From contig DXMF01000004.1 of NCBI GenBank assembly GCA_019414345.1, positions 1 through 60,514 of the forward strand: a stretch of DNA of 60,514 nucleotides, in the 5' to 3' direction. The notes under the pieces are model-generated. The model made no database searches, was not told the origin of the DNA, and saw only the letters and a program-made list of their open reading frames with translations. Origin of the DNA: Collinsella sp. Lineage in GTDB: Bacteria; Actinomycetota; Coriobacteriia; Coriobacteriales; Coriobacteriaceae. The translations under genes and the position numbers were made by a program. Below, in pieces: positions 52,078-60,514 of this stretch; the first letter of the stretch is position 1, and each line of letters opens with the position of its first letter.

Positions 52078-53173
52078 ATGAGTAATCTGCTCGAATCCAT
52101 TCTGCGCGTCGGTATGACCGTGTTCATCGTCGGCCCGCTCACTGCATGGGTCGCCCGCCGCGGCGCGCGCGAGCGCAGCGAGGCAACGGACAGCCTCGAT
52201 TGCTTCACGGTGCGCATGCCCGCAGCCATCCGCACGATCATCGCCTGCTGCGCCGTCGCGTTCGAACTGCTCATGCTGGGTGTCTACGTCTGGCAGGGCG
52301 TCTCGCTGGGCGAGTGGGACCACGAACTTGTGTGGTTCGGTCATGCCATGGCGCTCGCGGGTATGGCTATCTGGGCCTTGCTGAGCATCCCGCGTATCGA
52401 CGTGGACGGTGGGCGCATTCTCTCGCGTAACGCCTTCGGCATCCGCAAGGAGACGACGTTTGGCAACATCACCCGTGCAACGCTTCACGCGCAGATGATG
52501 AGGATCGACCTGTTCGAGGGCGACCGGAAGTTCTGCTCGATAAGCCTCGAGGGGGTGTGCTCGCTCAACCTCCTCGCCCGTCTGGAGGAAGAGGGCATCG
52601 AAGTCTCGGACGCCGTCGACGGTCCCATGACCAAGGCGGGCCTGTGTTGGTCTGTCATCAAGCCGTTGACGATTGTTTTCAACGGCATGGCCCTCGTCTT
52701 CTCGCTCGTCCTCGCCTTCATGGCGGTCTTCACCGACGAGGGTGCGCGCCTGCTCGTGCTCATCCCGTTCCTGTTCCTGTTCATAGGGGGGTTCCTGCCC
52801 CTGCTCATGCTCGGCATGCCGGCCCGCGGCATCCTCGAGATCGGCAGGCAGGAGCGCGCGCTCGGTTTCTCCTTCTCCGAGGAGATGGCAAGCCGAGGTG
52901 CCACGGGTACTTCGCTTGTCGATGACGATTGGTTCATCGAGATCAGCAACGCCCGCGTCGTGGCGTTTCGCCGCGATTACCTCAAGAAGATCACGGCGCA
53001 CGAGAACAGCGAGAGCGGCGACCGCTGCACGGTGACCACGAGGGGTGGTCGCAAAATCAAGGTGTATGCAAGCGGGCAGCACGCTCGAGGACCTGCGCAC
53101 GTGGTTCAAACAGGGTGCCAAGGTCAGAAGCACACTCGACCGCGCGGGGGACGCACTCGAGGCGACCGTTTGA
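52078..53173 (+). pseudogene. Four-helix membrane protein with PH-like domains, frameshifted near the end
   Basis: No named family recognised. Two helix pairs (about 8-28/50-70 and 200-255) alternate with two similar soluble parts (IDVDGGRILSRNAFGIRK... and DDDWFIEISNARVVAFRRDY...) that look like bacterial PH domains. At 53074-53076 an extra G in AGCGGGCAG shifts the frame. The original frame continues sensibly as STLEDLRTWFKQGAKVRSTL to TGA at 53171-53173. The shifted frame runs to 53412 with a nonsense Arg-rich tail antisense to the next gene. Only the last ~35 residues are affected. A sequencing error in the G run is possible. Confidence 0.75.
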
Positions 53174-53203
53174 TTGGGTTGCCTGCCAAGGATCCAAAAC
53201 GGG

Positions 53204-53226
53204 AAGGGGCGCTGTCGGCGCCCCTT
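53204..53226. terminator. Bidirectional terminator between convergent genes
   Basis: Perfect 9-bp stem AAGGGGCGC / GCGCCCCTT with a five-base loop, between the membrane protein gene and the MGMT-like gene. Confidence 0.8.
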
Positions 53227-53227
53227 G

Positions 53228-53560
53228 TCATACCAGGCCCGCTGGCCAGCGAGAGGCCTGCAGGTCGACATGTCCGTTGGCGAGGAAGGCAACGCCTTCG
53301 TCCTCGAGCAGTGTGCGCTGCGCCTCGGGCCCACCGAAGGCGAACCCCTCCGCGAGGCGTCCGTCGGCGAATACGATGCGATGACAGGGGATGGTGCCGG
53401 GTTCCGGATTGACGTGCAGGGCGTATCCCACGTATCGGGCTCGACGGGGCTCACCAACGAGCTTGGCGATCTGGCCATATGTGGCAACCATGCTGCAGGG
53501 CACCTGGCGTACCATGTCGTATACGCGGTTGAAGAATCCGTCGGTGTCCCGGTCTGCCAT
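53228..53560 (-). CDS. MGMT-family methyltransferase domain protein (short form)
   Basis: 110 residues corresponding only to the DNA-binding domain of O6-alkylguanine transferases: VPCSMVATYGQIAKLVGEPRR (helix-turn-helix) and the active-site motif IPCHRIV. Alkyltransferase-like proteins of this size usually have PWHR; here the Cys is kept, so repair activity is possible. The N-terminal ribonuclease-like domain of full MGMT is absent. Start at 53560 with GAGGG upstream. Confidence 0.85.
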   Translation of the reverse strand: MADRDTDGFFNRVYDMVRQVPCSMVATYGQIAKLVGEPRRARYVGYALHVNPEPGTIPCHRIVFADGRLAEGFAFGGPEAQRTLLEDEGVAFLANGHVDLQASRWPAGLV

Positions 53561-53597
53561 GCCGCCCTCACTTTCAATCGATATCGCCATTGTAGTC

Positions 53598-53627
53598 AAG
53601 AAAGGCGCCCCACATGCGCGGGGCGCC
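53598..53627 (-). terminator. Hairpin upstream of the MGMT-like gene
   Basis: Perfect 8-bp GGCGCCCC / GGGGCGCC stem with TTTCTTGA after it on the minus strand. It would end the HAD gene transcript from 54647. The 223 bases between that gene and the MGMT-like gene show no other feature. Confidence 0.65.
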
Positions 53628-53783
53628 ATTCCAAAGAGGTGTTGCGCGAGGGGAGGGAAGGCGCAACGTTCGTGTCGAAGGTCTTTAATTCGCCTGTGCC
53701 TTCATTAAGTTAACTATAGCTAATTCTCTGAGACCCAAGTCGTAGCCGACGAGCACACAGCCTCTCCATAAGTTAATCAAGGG

Positions 53784-54647
53784 TTACAAATAGAAAGACA
53801 CAGTGACATGTGGTCGTTGGGGTTCAAGGAATCGCTCGATGAGTTCGGAGAACGCACCCTCAGTCCCAGCCGTTTCAAGGACGACATCGCAATACGGCCG
53901 CACGTCGTCGGTGACATTCGCCACGCCGACGCCCAGTCCCGCCGCCTTGATCATGGAGAGGTCGTTTGCGGAATCACCAACGGCGATGACCTCGGACATC
54001 GGAATTCCCAGCATATCGGCAAGGCGCGTGAGCCCCGTCCCTTTGTCAACGCCTGCGGGCATGAGTTCGAGGTAGCGCTTGGAGGAGAAGGTGATGTCAA
54101 CGCCGAGTCGCTCGGCCATCGGCGCGAGCTTGCGGCCCAATTCCTGCAGCTCATCGAAGTCCCAGTCGACGTACAGGATCTTCACGATGCCACGGCCTTC
54201 AAGGAATGAGAGGTCGGGATGGTCAGATCCGCGAAAATGAGTGACCCCGGTGATCGATTCCAGATAGTCGCGCTCCCGTGTGGGTGCGTCATTCACGAAC
54301 ACGTGGCCGTCGGCGACGTTGACGTGCATGCAGAGTCCGAGTTCGAGCCCCTTTGCATAGATCGCGTTCGCGCATTCGTTGGAAAGGCCGCAGGTGGTGA
54401 GCGGGGTGGGGTCTCCCACGCGGTTGATGAAGCCGCCGTTATAGGAGAGCACATAGCCGTCTTCGATCAGCTCGCGGGCCTCCCCCGAGAAGTTGTCCAT
54501 GATAGAGGAATACCATCGCCCGCTCGAAGGGACGAACAGCACACCGAGCTCCCTCATGCGTTTGAGTGCTCGGAGATTGGACGCCGGGATGGCGTGGTCG
54601 GCATCGAGAAACGTCTCATCCATATCGCTGGCAACAAGTCGGTACAT
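53784..54647 (-). CDS. HAD superfamily (Cof-type) hydrolase
   Basis: 287 residues. Motif I VASDMDETFLD, motif II VPSSGRWY, motif III VDKGTGLTRL, motif IV AVGDSANDLSMIKAAG, with a C2 cap between. Phosphatase of unknown substrate, second Cof-type protein in the window (the other is at 39250). GGGGGA supports ATG 54647 over the upstream ATG 54659. It lies 124 bases after trpS on the same strand, separated by a terminator. Confidence 0.9.
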   Translation of the reverse strand: MYRLVASDMDETFLDADHAIPASNLRALKRMRELGVLFVPSSGRWYSSIMDNFSGEARELIEDGYVLSYNGGFINRVGDPTPLTTCGLSNECANAIYAKGLELGLCMHVNVADGHVFVNDAPTRERDYLESITGVTHFRGSDHPDLSFLEGRGIVKILYVDWDFDELQELGRKLAPMAERLGVDITFSSKRYLELMPAGVDKGTGLTRLADMLGIPMSEVIAVGDSANDLSMIKAAGLGVGVANVTDDVRPYCDVVLETAGTEGAFSELIERFLEPQRPHVTVSFYL

Positions 54648-54666
54648 GCAATCCCCCATACAACGT

Positions 54667-54701
54667 AAAAAACGAGGCGGGCTTATTATCGCCCACCTCG
54701 T
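54667..54701 (-). terminator. Terminator after trpS
   Basis: Stem ACGAGG-T-GGGC / GCCC-G-CCTCGT on the minus strand followed by TTTTT. Confidence 0.88.
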
Positions 54702-54783
54702 AAGACCTTGGCTATGTCGAAGGCGTGGACACGTGAAGATGGCCCATTCGCGTGTCGCGGCGCGTTTCCGCGAGCCGGATGGC

Positions 54784-55833
54784 TTAGTACACCATTCCCA
54801 TGGCTTCGCGTACCTCGGCGAGCGTGGCCTCGGCGACCTCGTTAGCGCGGCGGTTGCCCTCGTGCAGGACGTCCTTGACGTAGTCCATATCCTGCACGAG
54901 CTCCTTGCGGCGCGCGCGGATGGGGGCGAAGTGCTCGTTCACGCTCTCGGTGACGTACTTCTTGAGCGCGCCTGCGCCGCCCATGCCGATCTCCTCGGCG
55001 ATCTCGACCTCGGAGCGGCCGGTGCAGATGGCGGCGGTGGAGAGCAGGCCGGACACACCGGGACGGGCTTCGGGGTCGAACGTGATCATGCGCTCGCCGT
55101 CGGTCTGGCTCTTCTTGATGCGCTTGGCCGTCTCCTCGGCGGTCATGGAGATGTTGATGGCGTTGCCGTAGGACTTGCTCATCTTGCGCCCGTCAAGGCC
55201 GGGCAGCAGCGGAGTGTCGGACAGCAGCGCGTCGACCTCGGGGAACACCTTGCCGTAGCGGTTGTTGAACTTGCGTGCGATGGTGCGGGTGAGCTCGATG
55301 TGCGGCAGCTGGTCGCGCCCGACCGGCACCACGTTGCCCTTGCAGAACAAGATGTCGCACGCCTGGTGCACGGGGTAGGTGAGCAAAAGGCCGGTGAGCT
55401 CATGGCCGCTGGCCTCCATCTCGGCCTTGACGATGGGGTTGCGCTGCAGCAGGGCCTCGGAGACGAGCGACAAGAACGGCAGCATGAGCTGGTTTGCCGC
55501 GGGCACGGCGGAGTGCGTGTAGATCATCGTCTTGTCGGGGTCCAGGCCGCAGGCCAGGTAGTCGATGACCATGTTGTAGACGTTGTCCTGGATGTTGTCG
55601 GTGTTGTCGCGGTCGGTGATGACCTGGTAGTCGGCGATGAGCACGTTGGTGTGCACGCCCATGTCCTGCAGCTCGACACGGCTCTTGAGCGTGCCGAAGT
55701 AGTGGCCGAGGTGCAGGCGGCCGGTGGGGCGGTCGCCGGTGAGCATGGTGTACTTCTCGGGGTGCTGCGGCAGGTCGGCGCGGATCTGGTTGCTGCGCTC
55801 GAGGCTGACCTCATAGCTGAGCTCGTTGGGCAT
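54784..55833 (-). CDS. trpS: Tryptophanyl-tRNA synthetase
   Basis: Class I aminoacyl-tRNA synthetase charging tRNA-Trp. 349 residues with GDRPTGRLHLGHYFG (HIGH-type motif), VPVGRDQLPHIELTR and GLDGRKMSKSYGNAI (KMSKS). AAAGGAGA supports ATG 55833. The sequence upstream contains no T-box (no TGGNACCGCG antiterminator motif), unlike many Firmicute trpS genes. Confidence 0.96.
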   Translation of the reverse strand: MPNELSYEVSLERSNQIRADLPQHPEKYTMLTGDRPTGRLHLGHYFGTLKSRVELQDMGVHTNVLIADYQVITDRDNTDNIQDNVYNMVIDYLACGLDPDKTMIYTHSAVPAANQLMLPFLSLVSEALLQRNPIVKAEMEASGHELTGLLLTYPVHQACDILFCKGNVVPVGRDQLPHIELTRTIARKFNNRYGKVFPEVDALLSDTPLLPGLDGRKMSKSYGNAINISMTAEETAKRIKKSQTDGERMITFDPEARPGVSGLLSTAAICTGRSEVEIAEEIGMGGAGALKKYVTESVNEHFAPIRARRKELVQDMDYVKDVLHEGNRRANEVAEATLAEVREAMGMVY

Positions 55834-56062
55834 GCTGTCTCCTTTTGGGTTGAGTGCCTGGCCGGCATTGTCGGTCTTGGTTGAAGATGAAGCTACCAGA
55901 GAAACGGCGTCTCTTGCCGGAATCAACGATGGTTTTCGCCGTGTCGTCCCGCAGGGTCGTTTCCCTTCTTGGGAAGGAGCCCCTCGATATGCTCGAGCCG
56001 CTCCTCATGGGCCACGTGCGCCGCGCGCTCCTCGGCGGCGAAAGCGGGGTCTTCGGGCGTGA

Positions 56063-56521
56063 CGATCTCATCTCGCTGTCGACTCCGGTTCCACCGCGAC
56101 GGCGCTCCTGAGCCTGCTCGTCGACAAGCCGGTGACTATCTACACCACCAACGGCTATGCATGTCGGTTTACGGGCGAGCTTGCTGCTAAGGTGGTGGTA
56201 ATTGGCGGCGACTTCAACCCCGTTACCTGCTCGCTCACCGGTCCTATGGTTGAGAGCGCGCTGCGCGAGCTGTACTTTGACCGGGCGTTTATAGGTGTCA
56301 ACGCGGTGGACGAGGACCGCGGTATCATGACGCCAGGTTATCCCGAGGCTATCAAAAAACGTATCGTGATGCAGAATTCCCAGGCGAGTTACGTACTCGC
56401 CGATAGCTCCAAGTTCCACGTGTTTTCAAATGTAAAGGTGTGCGACCTGGAGGGCTTTACTGTTATTTCCGACAAGCGCGACGCCAAAATCGGCGAACGC
56501 GTCAAAATGATCACGGCCTAG
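56063..56521 (+). pseudogene. Remnant of a DeoR family sugar-sensing regulator
   Basis: The frame from about 56063 encodes the C-terminal DeoR sensor domain: HLAVDSGSTATALLSLLVDK, VVVIGGDFNPVTCSLTGPM, YFDRAFIGVNAVDEDRGI and VLADSSKFHVFS. A TGA at 56060 lies in frame immediately upstream, and the helix-turn-helix domain is not found in any frame of the preceding 230 bases. From the first usable start (GTG 56132) only 129 residues could be made. A decayed gene. Confidence 0.75.
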
Positions 56522-56608
56522 GACACTGGGGCATCGCATCTTGCCCTCAAGCCGTTGCCCACGTAACGAAGCGTGGGGCAAATGTGCGCCCCATTCCTGA
56601 TTTGGGGA

Positions 56609-57367
56609 CTAGCTTAGTTCGTCGGCTATTTGGTGCTCGTAGAAGGCTTCTACTACGGCGTTAAAGTCGCGGGCGAAGTCTTCCATGGTTCCACGCCAGG
56701 TGGCTCGGCCGGGCTTTCCTTGGCCCACATAGGCGGTTTGAATGCCGCAGTCGGGGCTGGGGAAATCGCGCTTGGGGTCGTTGCCCACCATGAGGACCTC
56801 ATGTGGCTCGAGCCCCATGACCTGCAGCTGCTCTAGATAATATGTGGCATCGGGCTTGCAGCGCGTGGCGTTGCCCATGTGCGTTACGAGCTCGAAGGGC
56901 GCGTCTGTCAGCTCGCCCCAGCCCATGCGGCACTCGATGACCCCTTGGGGAAAGCTGGGGTTGGTGAAGAGCGCACAGCGCAGCCCCGCGTCCTGTACGG
57001 CTTGAAGCGCGGCGTGCGCACCCGGCATGGCTTTTGCGTTGATCATGTCATCGTTCTTGTACGGCAGAACTTCGTGATCGTAGTAGGTAAACGCCTCGTA
57101 GATAAGTGGGTCCGAGAGGCAAATGCCGCACCGGCGCTCGACCTCGGTCTGGTAAAACTCAAGATTGGTGCGATTGTCCGTGCTGCTGCGGCGATTGGCG
57201 TTGAGGTCGACCAGGATGGTGCCGAGGCGCGCCATCGTGCCCCCGCGGCTGCGACGTCCGATATCCGCGAGCATCGACGAGACATCCTTAAAATAGCGAA
57301 GGATGAACGCGTTGAGGTTGATGCTAAGAAGCGTCTCGTCCATATCGAAAACGACTGCTTTGAGCAC
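56609..57367 (-). CDS. HAD superfamily hydrolase (haloacid dehalogenase-like)
   Basis: 252 residues. Motif I VVFDMDETLL, motif II CALFTNPSFP, Lys in ATRCKPDATYY, motif IV VGNDPKRDFPSPDCG. A helical C1-type cap lies between motifs I and II. Phosphatase of unknown substrate, third HAD protein in the window but of the YjjG/C1 type. Divergent from rpsA. Confidence 0.88.
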   Translation of the reverse strand: MLKAVVFDMDETLLSINLNAFILRYFKDVSSMLADIGRRSRGGTMARLGTILVDLNANRRSSTDNRTNLEFYQTEVERRCGICLSDPLIYEAFTYYDHEVLPYKNDDMINAKAMPGAHAALQAVQDAGLRCALFTNPSFPQGVIECRMGWGELTDAPFELVTHMGNATRCKPDATYYLEQLQVMGLEPHEVLMVGNDPKRDFPSPDCGIQTAYVGQGKPGRATWRGTMEDFARDFNAVVEAFYEHQIADELS

Positions 57368-57522
57368 GCGGGCACCTTTCTCGAAAAATCGTTCCAGAAT
57401 CGTATGTCTGGGATACTTTACCCCAAAGCAGTGTGCCTAGCTGCTCATCGTCAACTTGTGGAGACAGTCGTTCACAAGATTGCGAAAAAGTCTCCATACG
57501 AGTAAAAAATCGCAGTTCACGC

Positions 57523-57551
57523 TTGAAATCGAAGCGATTTCCCCGTAATCT
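57523..57551 (+). promoter_or_regulatory. Promoter of rpsA
   Basis: TTGAAA, exactly 17 bases, TAATCT. Predicted start near 57558 gives an untranslated leader of about 125 bases, long enough for regulation. No specific structure was identified in it. Confidence 0.7.
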
Positions 57552-57682
57552 ATACGGACGTGATTGCATAAGCGTCACATCAGTATCTGTCGGCTCCCGA
57601 GTGTTCCTAAACGTTGTGTGCTTGTCGCACCCATCTGTAGGTCCTAGCAATCGGGGCCCCGTAGTTCGAAAGGGGTCCACCT

Positions 57683-58849
57683 TTGAGTGAGATTCAGAAC
57701 TCGTCCATTTTCTCTCTTGACGATGTCAACGAGGAGGAGATGAACAACCTCATCGACGGTACGATTACCGACTTTGATGAGGGCGATCTCGTTAACGGCA
57801 CTGTCGTTAAGATCGAGCATGACGAGGTGCTCGTTGACATCGGATTCAAGTCCGAGGGCGTTATCCCGGTCCGCGAGCTGTCCATCCGCAAGGACGCTAA
57901 CCCTGCAGACATCGTTGCACTCGGTGATCCCATCGAGGCTCTGGTTCTCCAGAAGGAGGACAAGGACGGTCGTCTGGTCCTGTCCAAGAAGCGTGCCGAG
58001 TACGAGCGTGCTTGGAACCGCATCGAGGAGAAGTTCAACTCCGGCGAGAACGTCGAGGGCGAGGTTATCGAGGTTGTCAAGGGCGGCCTGATCCTCGACA
58101 TCGGCCTGCGTGGCTTCCTGCCCGCTTCCCTCGTCGACCTCCGTCGCGTCAAGGACCTCACCTCCTACATGGGCACCCGCATCGAGGCTCGCGTCATCGA
58201 GATGGACCGCAACCGCAACAACGTCGTCCTCTCCCGTCGCGTCGTGCTCGAGGAGTCCCGTAAGGCCGAGCGCTCCGAGATTCTGTCCAAGCTCAAGTCT
58301 GGCATGCGTCTCCAGGGCACCGTTTCCTCCATCGTCGACTTCGGCGCCTTCGTCGACCTCGGCGGTATCGACGGCCTCATCCACATCTCCGAGCTTTCCT
58401 GGAACCACGTCAACCATCCTTCCGAGGTTGTCAAGGTCGGCCAGGAGGTCGAGGTCGAGGTTCTCGACGTCGATCTCAACCGCGAGCGCATCTCCCTGGG
58501 TCTCAAGCAGACCACCGAGGATCCGTGGCGCGCACTGGTCAAGAAGTACCCCGTCGGCGCTATCGTCGAGGGCACTGTGACCAAGCTTGTCCCGTTCGGC
58601 GCTTTCGTCGACCTGGGCGAGGGCATCGAGGGCCTGGTGCACATCTCCGAGATGGCCAACAAGCACGTCGATCAGCCTTTTCAGGTCACCCATGTTGGCG
58701 ACAAGGTTCAGGTCAAGGTCATGGAGATCGACCTCGACCGTCGTCGTATCTCCCTGTCCATGAAGTCCGCTGCTGAGACTCTGGGCGTTGAGATCGAGGT
58801 TACTCCGCTGCCTTCCGAGAAGAAGGACGAGGAGACCGACGCCGAGTAA
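57683..58849 (+). CDS. rpsA: 30S ribosomal protein S1
   Basis: RNA-binding protein that loads mRNA onto the 30S subunit. 388 residues with four S1 domains (about 30-105, 115-185, 200-275, 285-360), fewer than the six of E. coli, as is usual in actinobacteria. Repeats show the F/Y-GAFVDLG-GIDGLIHISELS pattern. The start is TTG 57683, with AAAGGGG seven bases upstream and no better codon nearby; a weak start codon in a highly expressed gene is notable. Codon use is strongly biased, as expected. Confidence 0.96.
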   Translation: MSEIQNSSIFSLDDVNEEEMNNLIDGTITDFDEGDLVNGTVVKIEHDEVLVDIGFKSEGVIPVRELSIRKDANPADIVALGDPIEALVLQKEDKDGRLVLSKKRAEYERAWNRIEEKFNSGENVEGEVIEVVKGGLILDIGLRGFLPASLVDLRRVKDLTSYMGTRIEARVIEMDRNRNNVVLSRRVVLEESRKAERSEILSKLKSGMRLQGTVSSIVDFGAFVDLGGIDGLIHISELSWNHVNHPSEVVKVGQEVEVEVLDVDLNRERISLGLKQTTEDPWRALVKKYPVGAIVEGTVTKLVPFGAFVDLGEGIEGLVHISEMANKHVDQPFQVTHVGDKVQVKVMEIDLDRRRISLSMKSAAETLGVEIEVTPLPSEKKDEETDAE

Positions 58850-58875
58850 ATCGGTTTGACGATCACTTGTTTTAA

Positions 58876-58908
58876 GGGATCCGTCCGCAATGGACGGGTC
58901 CCTTTTTT
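58876..58908 (+). terminator. Terminator after rpsA
   Basis: Eleven-pair stem GGGATCCGTCC / GGACGGGTCCC with a five-base loop and six T. Confidence 0.93.
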
Positions 58909-59173
58909 GCATTTGGCGCCGAAATGCGCAATGCTGTCCGGGCTGTCTATTTACTATTGGGTTGTCGATGCATGAAAAATGCCGACATCCCGCCTCGGGG
59001 AGGAGGCGGGAACACACCGAGTAGACGGAGGGGTGCGGAGCGCGGTCGCGTCTCGACTGACGACGTTGCCCATCGACAGGACCATTGTAGCGCATGCCGG
59101 TTCTTGGTTTATCGTGTCGAACGCTTGCGTTGTGCCATTGCCTGCGGCAACGGTGTGCTACACTCTTGCACTG

Positions 59174-59533
59174 CTGAGTGGGCCAGACGGTCGCGCGATG
59201 TGCTGCTTGCAGTACGCGTGAGGAAAGTCCGGGCTCCAGAGGGCGGGATGCCGGCTAACGGCCGGGCGGAGTGATCCGACGGAAAGCGCCGCAGAAAAGA
59301 AGACTCCCACCTGCGCCGCAAGGCGTAAAGGGAAAAGCTGAAACGGTGGTGTAAGAGACCACCAGCGTCGTGGCAACACGGCGGCTTGGCAAGCCCCATC
59401 CGGAGCAAGCGCGAATAGGAACGCTATGGGCCGGCCCGGTCCGCGTTCGGGTAGCGTGCGTGGAGCTGCACGGTAACGTGCAGACAAGATAAATGACCGT
59501 TCACGACAGAACCCGGCTTATAGGCCCACTCAG
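59174..59533 (+). ncRNA. rnpB: RNase P RNA (bacterial type A)
   Basis: Catalytic RNA that matures tRNA 5' ends. The conserved P4 strands are clear: GAGGAAAGTCCGGGCTCC near 59219 and ACAGAACCCGGCTTATAGGC near 59508. GCCGGCTAACGGCCGGGCGG and GCAACACGGCGG-type core elements lie between. The ends pair as helix P1: CTGAGTGGGCC (59174-59184) with GGCCCACTCAG (59523-59533). A TACACT -10 box at 59158 fits a start just before P1; the -35 is unclear. The region 58909-59157 holds no gene. Confidence 0.95.
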
Positions 59534-59551
59534 CAACTATGTTGACGCTGC

Positions 59552-59649
59552 GACGGCGTCAGCTGGCCGATTTGGCGCTCATTCGTCGGTCGCCGCCATA
59601 AGGCGTGCTCCCTCCTCTTTCGGGCCAAATCGACTCAGCTGACGCCGTC
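59552..59649. repeat. Inverted repeat downstream of rnpB
   Basis: GACGGCGTCAGCTG (59552-59565) pairs with CAGCTGACGCCGTC (59636-59649); inside, CGATTTGGC pairs with GCCAAATCG after a three-base mismatch. Loop about 47 bases. No T-run, so it is not a clear rnpB terminator. Confidence 0.75.
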
Positions 59650-59687
59650 TCGCTCATATGACCCAATCCGCTGTCAAGAGCCACAAT

Positions 59688-59723
59688 GGCCCCGCCGACC
59701 GCCTGCAATCGGTCGGCGGGGCC
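59688..59723. repeat. Perfect 14-bp hairpin before the IS110 remnant
   Basis: GGCCCCGCCGACCG (59688-59701) pairs with CGGTCGGCGGGGCC (59710-59723), eight-base loop. It marks the junction to very GC-rich transposon-like DNA. The region 59724-59933 is GC-rich without a recognised gene. Confidence 0.7.
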
Positions 59724-59933
59724 TGCCGTTGAACCCGTCCCGGTCCGCCCCCGGCATGTCGTCGACGCCTTCGGCTCAGTCTCATATCCGCGGATACCGC
59801 TCCGGCGGCCCGCAATCCTCTCCTTCGGCGGGGTTCCCCAAGTCTGTCGACGCGGATGCGGCGGCCGCCGCGCGCACAGCGAGAACGGGGGTGTCCCCGA
59901 AGGCTGCCCGGCTCGCCGGGACGGGGGCTATGT

Positions 59934-60506
59934 CTATTCGCCGGCCTCCCGGCACATCGCGCCGAGTGCCCACAGCCACCTCACGAGCTCGGCGGCGGTG
60001 GCGGCGTTCGCCTTCGCCTGGGGCATGCCCCTCTCGAGCATCTCCTCGCGTCGCCGGAGCAGGCGCTCGGACCCCTTCCTCCCGTGCATCCTTACCTCGA
60101 GGGGGACGCCGGAGCCCTTGGGCATCAGCTTCGGCTGGTGGCCGGCCTGGGCGTAGCACCAGGACCCCTCGACCGCCAGCTTCCTGACGAGCGCGTTGCC
60201 GGCCCCGCTGATCCCGCCGAGGCGCACGGAGTCCGCGCTCGACCTCTGCTTCGGGGCGAGGCCGAAGTAGGCCGTCACCTGCCTGCCGGAGCGGAACCTC
60301 GAGAAGTCGCCGACCTCGGCCGCGAAGGCGGCGGCGAGCGCGAACCCGCACCCCTTGATCGACTGGAGCGCCTCGACCTCGGCCGAGAGGGGGCCCGCCG
60401 CGACGGCGGCCCTGTATTCGGCGAGGACGGCCTCCCTCGTCTCGTCGGCCGCCTCGACCTTGTTAGCGCTACTGTAAAAACAACCATTTTGACCAACGCT
60501 CAACAA
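59934..60506 (-). pseudogene. IS110-family transposase, N-terminally truncated
   Basis: The 190-residue frame carries the C-terminal Transposase_20 (IS116/IS110/IS902) domain: ALQSIKGCGFALAAAFAAEVGDFSRF, YFGLAPKQRSSADSVRLGGISG and LVRKLAVEGSWCYAQAG with the conserved Ser. The N-terminal DEDD nuclease domain is missing. Similarity begins near KVEAADETREAVLAEY, and the first ~15 residues are encoded by AT-rich flanking DNA (60455-60506). GC content is much higher than in the neighbours, so this is an acquired and broken element. Confidence 0.8.
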
Positions 60507-60514
60507 CCAATCAT

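Noticed and set aside
53628..53783. Short Arg-rich ORF on the minus strand (about 19 codons)
   Set aside because: No SD, lies downstream of a HAD gene and is not followed by an arginine gene; probably chance.
54493..55884. 463-codon open frame on the plus strand
   Set aside because: Antisense shadow of trpS.
55834..56060. T-box riboswitch upstream of trpS
   Set aside because: No TGGNACCGCG motif, no specifier loop and no terminator/antiterminator pair are seen.
57644..59095. 483-codon open frame on the minus strand
   Set aside because: Antisense shadow of rpsA; it reflects repeated S1-domain codons.

Overview
This window looks like chromosomal DNA of a high-GC actinobacterium of the class Coriobacteriia, most likely Collinsella or a close relative. 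This is inference from gene order and protein flavour. The division genes are actinobacterial in style (sepF, divIVA, no ftsA), GC is high, and small gut-type metabolic genes occur (cyuA desulfidase, short ThiC, Pit/DUF47 pair). No 16S gene is present to confirm it.

Layout. (1) 0-15.6 kb: a division and cell-wall (dcw) cluster on the + strand: mraZ, rsmH, ftsL-like, ftsI, murF, mraY, murD, ftsW, murG, murC, murB, ftsQ, ftsZ, closed by a strong terminator. murE and ftsA are absent from their usual places. (2) 15.8-23.7 kb: the ylm-type block that normally follows ftsZ (pgeF, yggS, sepF, yggT, divIVA), interrupted by a complete high-affinity phosphate operon (pstS-C-A-B-phoU). yggT appears to lack a standard start codon. 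(3) 23.8-24.7 kb: a lower-GC islet with one small membrane-anchored protein, flanked by degenerate arms of a repeat seen complete at 44.6 kb. (4) 24.7-39 kb: housekeeping and accessory genes: nitroreductase, a Pit phosphate transporter with its DUF47 partner, a Bax-inhibitor-1 protein, a PARG-like macrodomain enzyme with an altered catalytic motif, an SGNH hydrolase, thiD and thiC (TPP riboswitch), yaaA, an M18 aminopeptidase and polA. (5) 39-47 kb: HAD phosphatase, argG and argH (each preceded by a small ORF that looks like an arginine leader peptide), ndk, rpiB and cyuA. (6) 46.8-53.6 kb: a membrane-anchored XRE regulator and a truncated paralogue, an SPFH/ribbon-helix-helix pair with a palindromic operator, and an MFS drug-efflux gene behind a 9-codon leader peptide. 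(7) 52-60.5 kb: a frameshifted membrane protein, an MGMT-like protein, two HAD phosphatases, trpS, a DeoR remnant, rpsA, the RNase P RNA gene, and a truncated IS110-family transposase at the right edge.

The most interesting material is between the genes. Upstream of argG lies an apparently complete arginine attenuator: promoter, a 24-codon leader ending in three consecutive Arg codons, competing RNA pairings and a terminator. The MFS transporter has the architecture of ribosome-stalling antibiotic-resistance leaders. Several long inverted repeats, one with perfect 35-base arms, sit between genes, and two of them have strongly A/C-skewed DNA on their left shoulder.

All calls come from reading the sequence and remembered family knowledge. 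No database search, RNA folding program or alignment was run.
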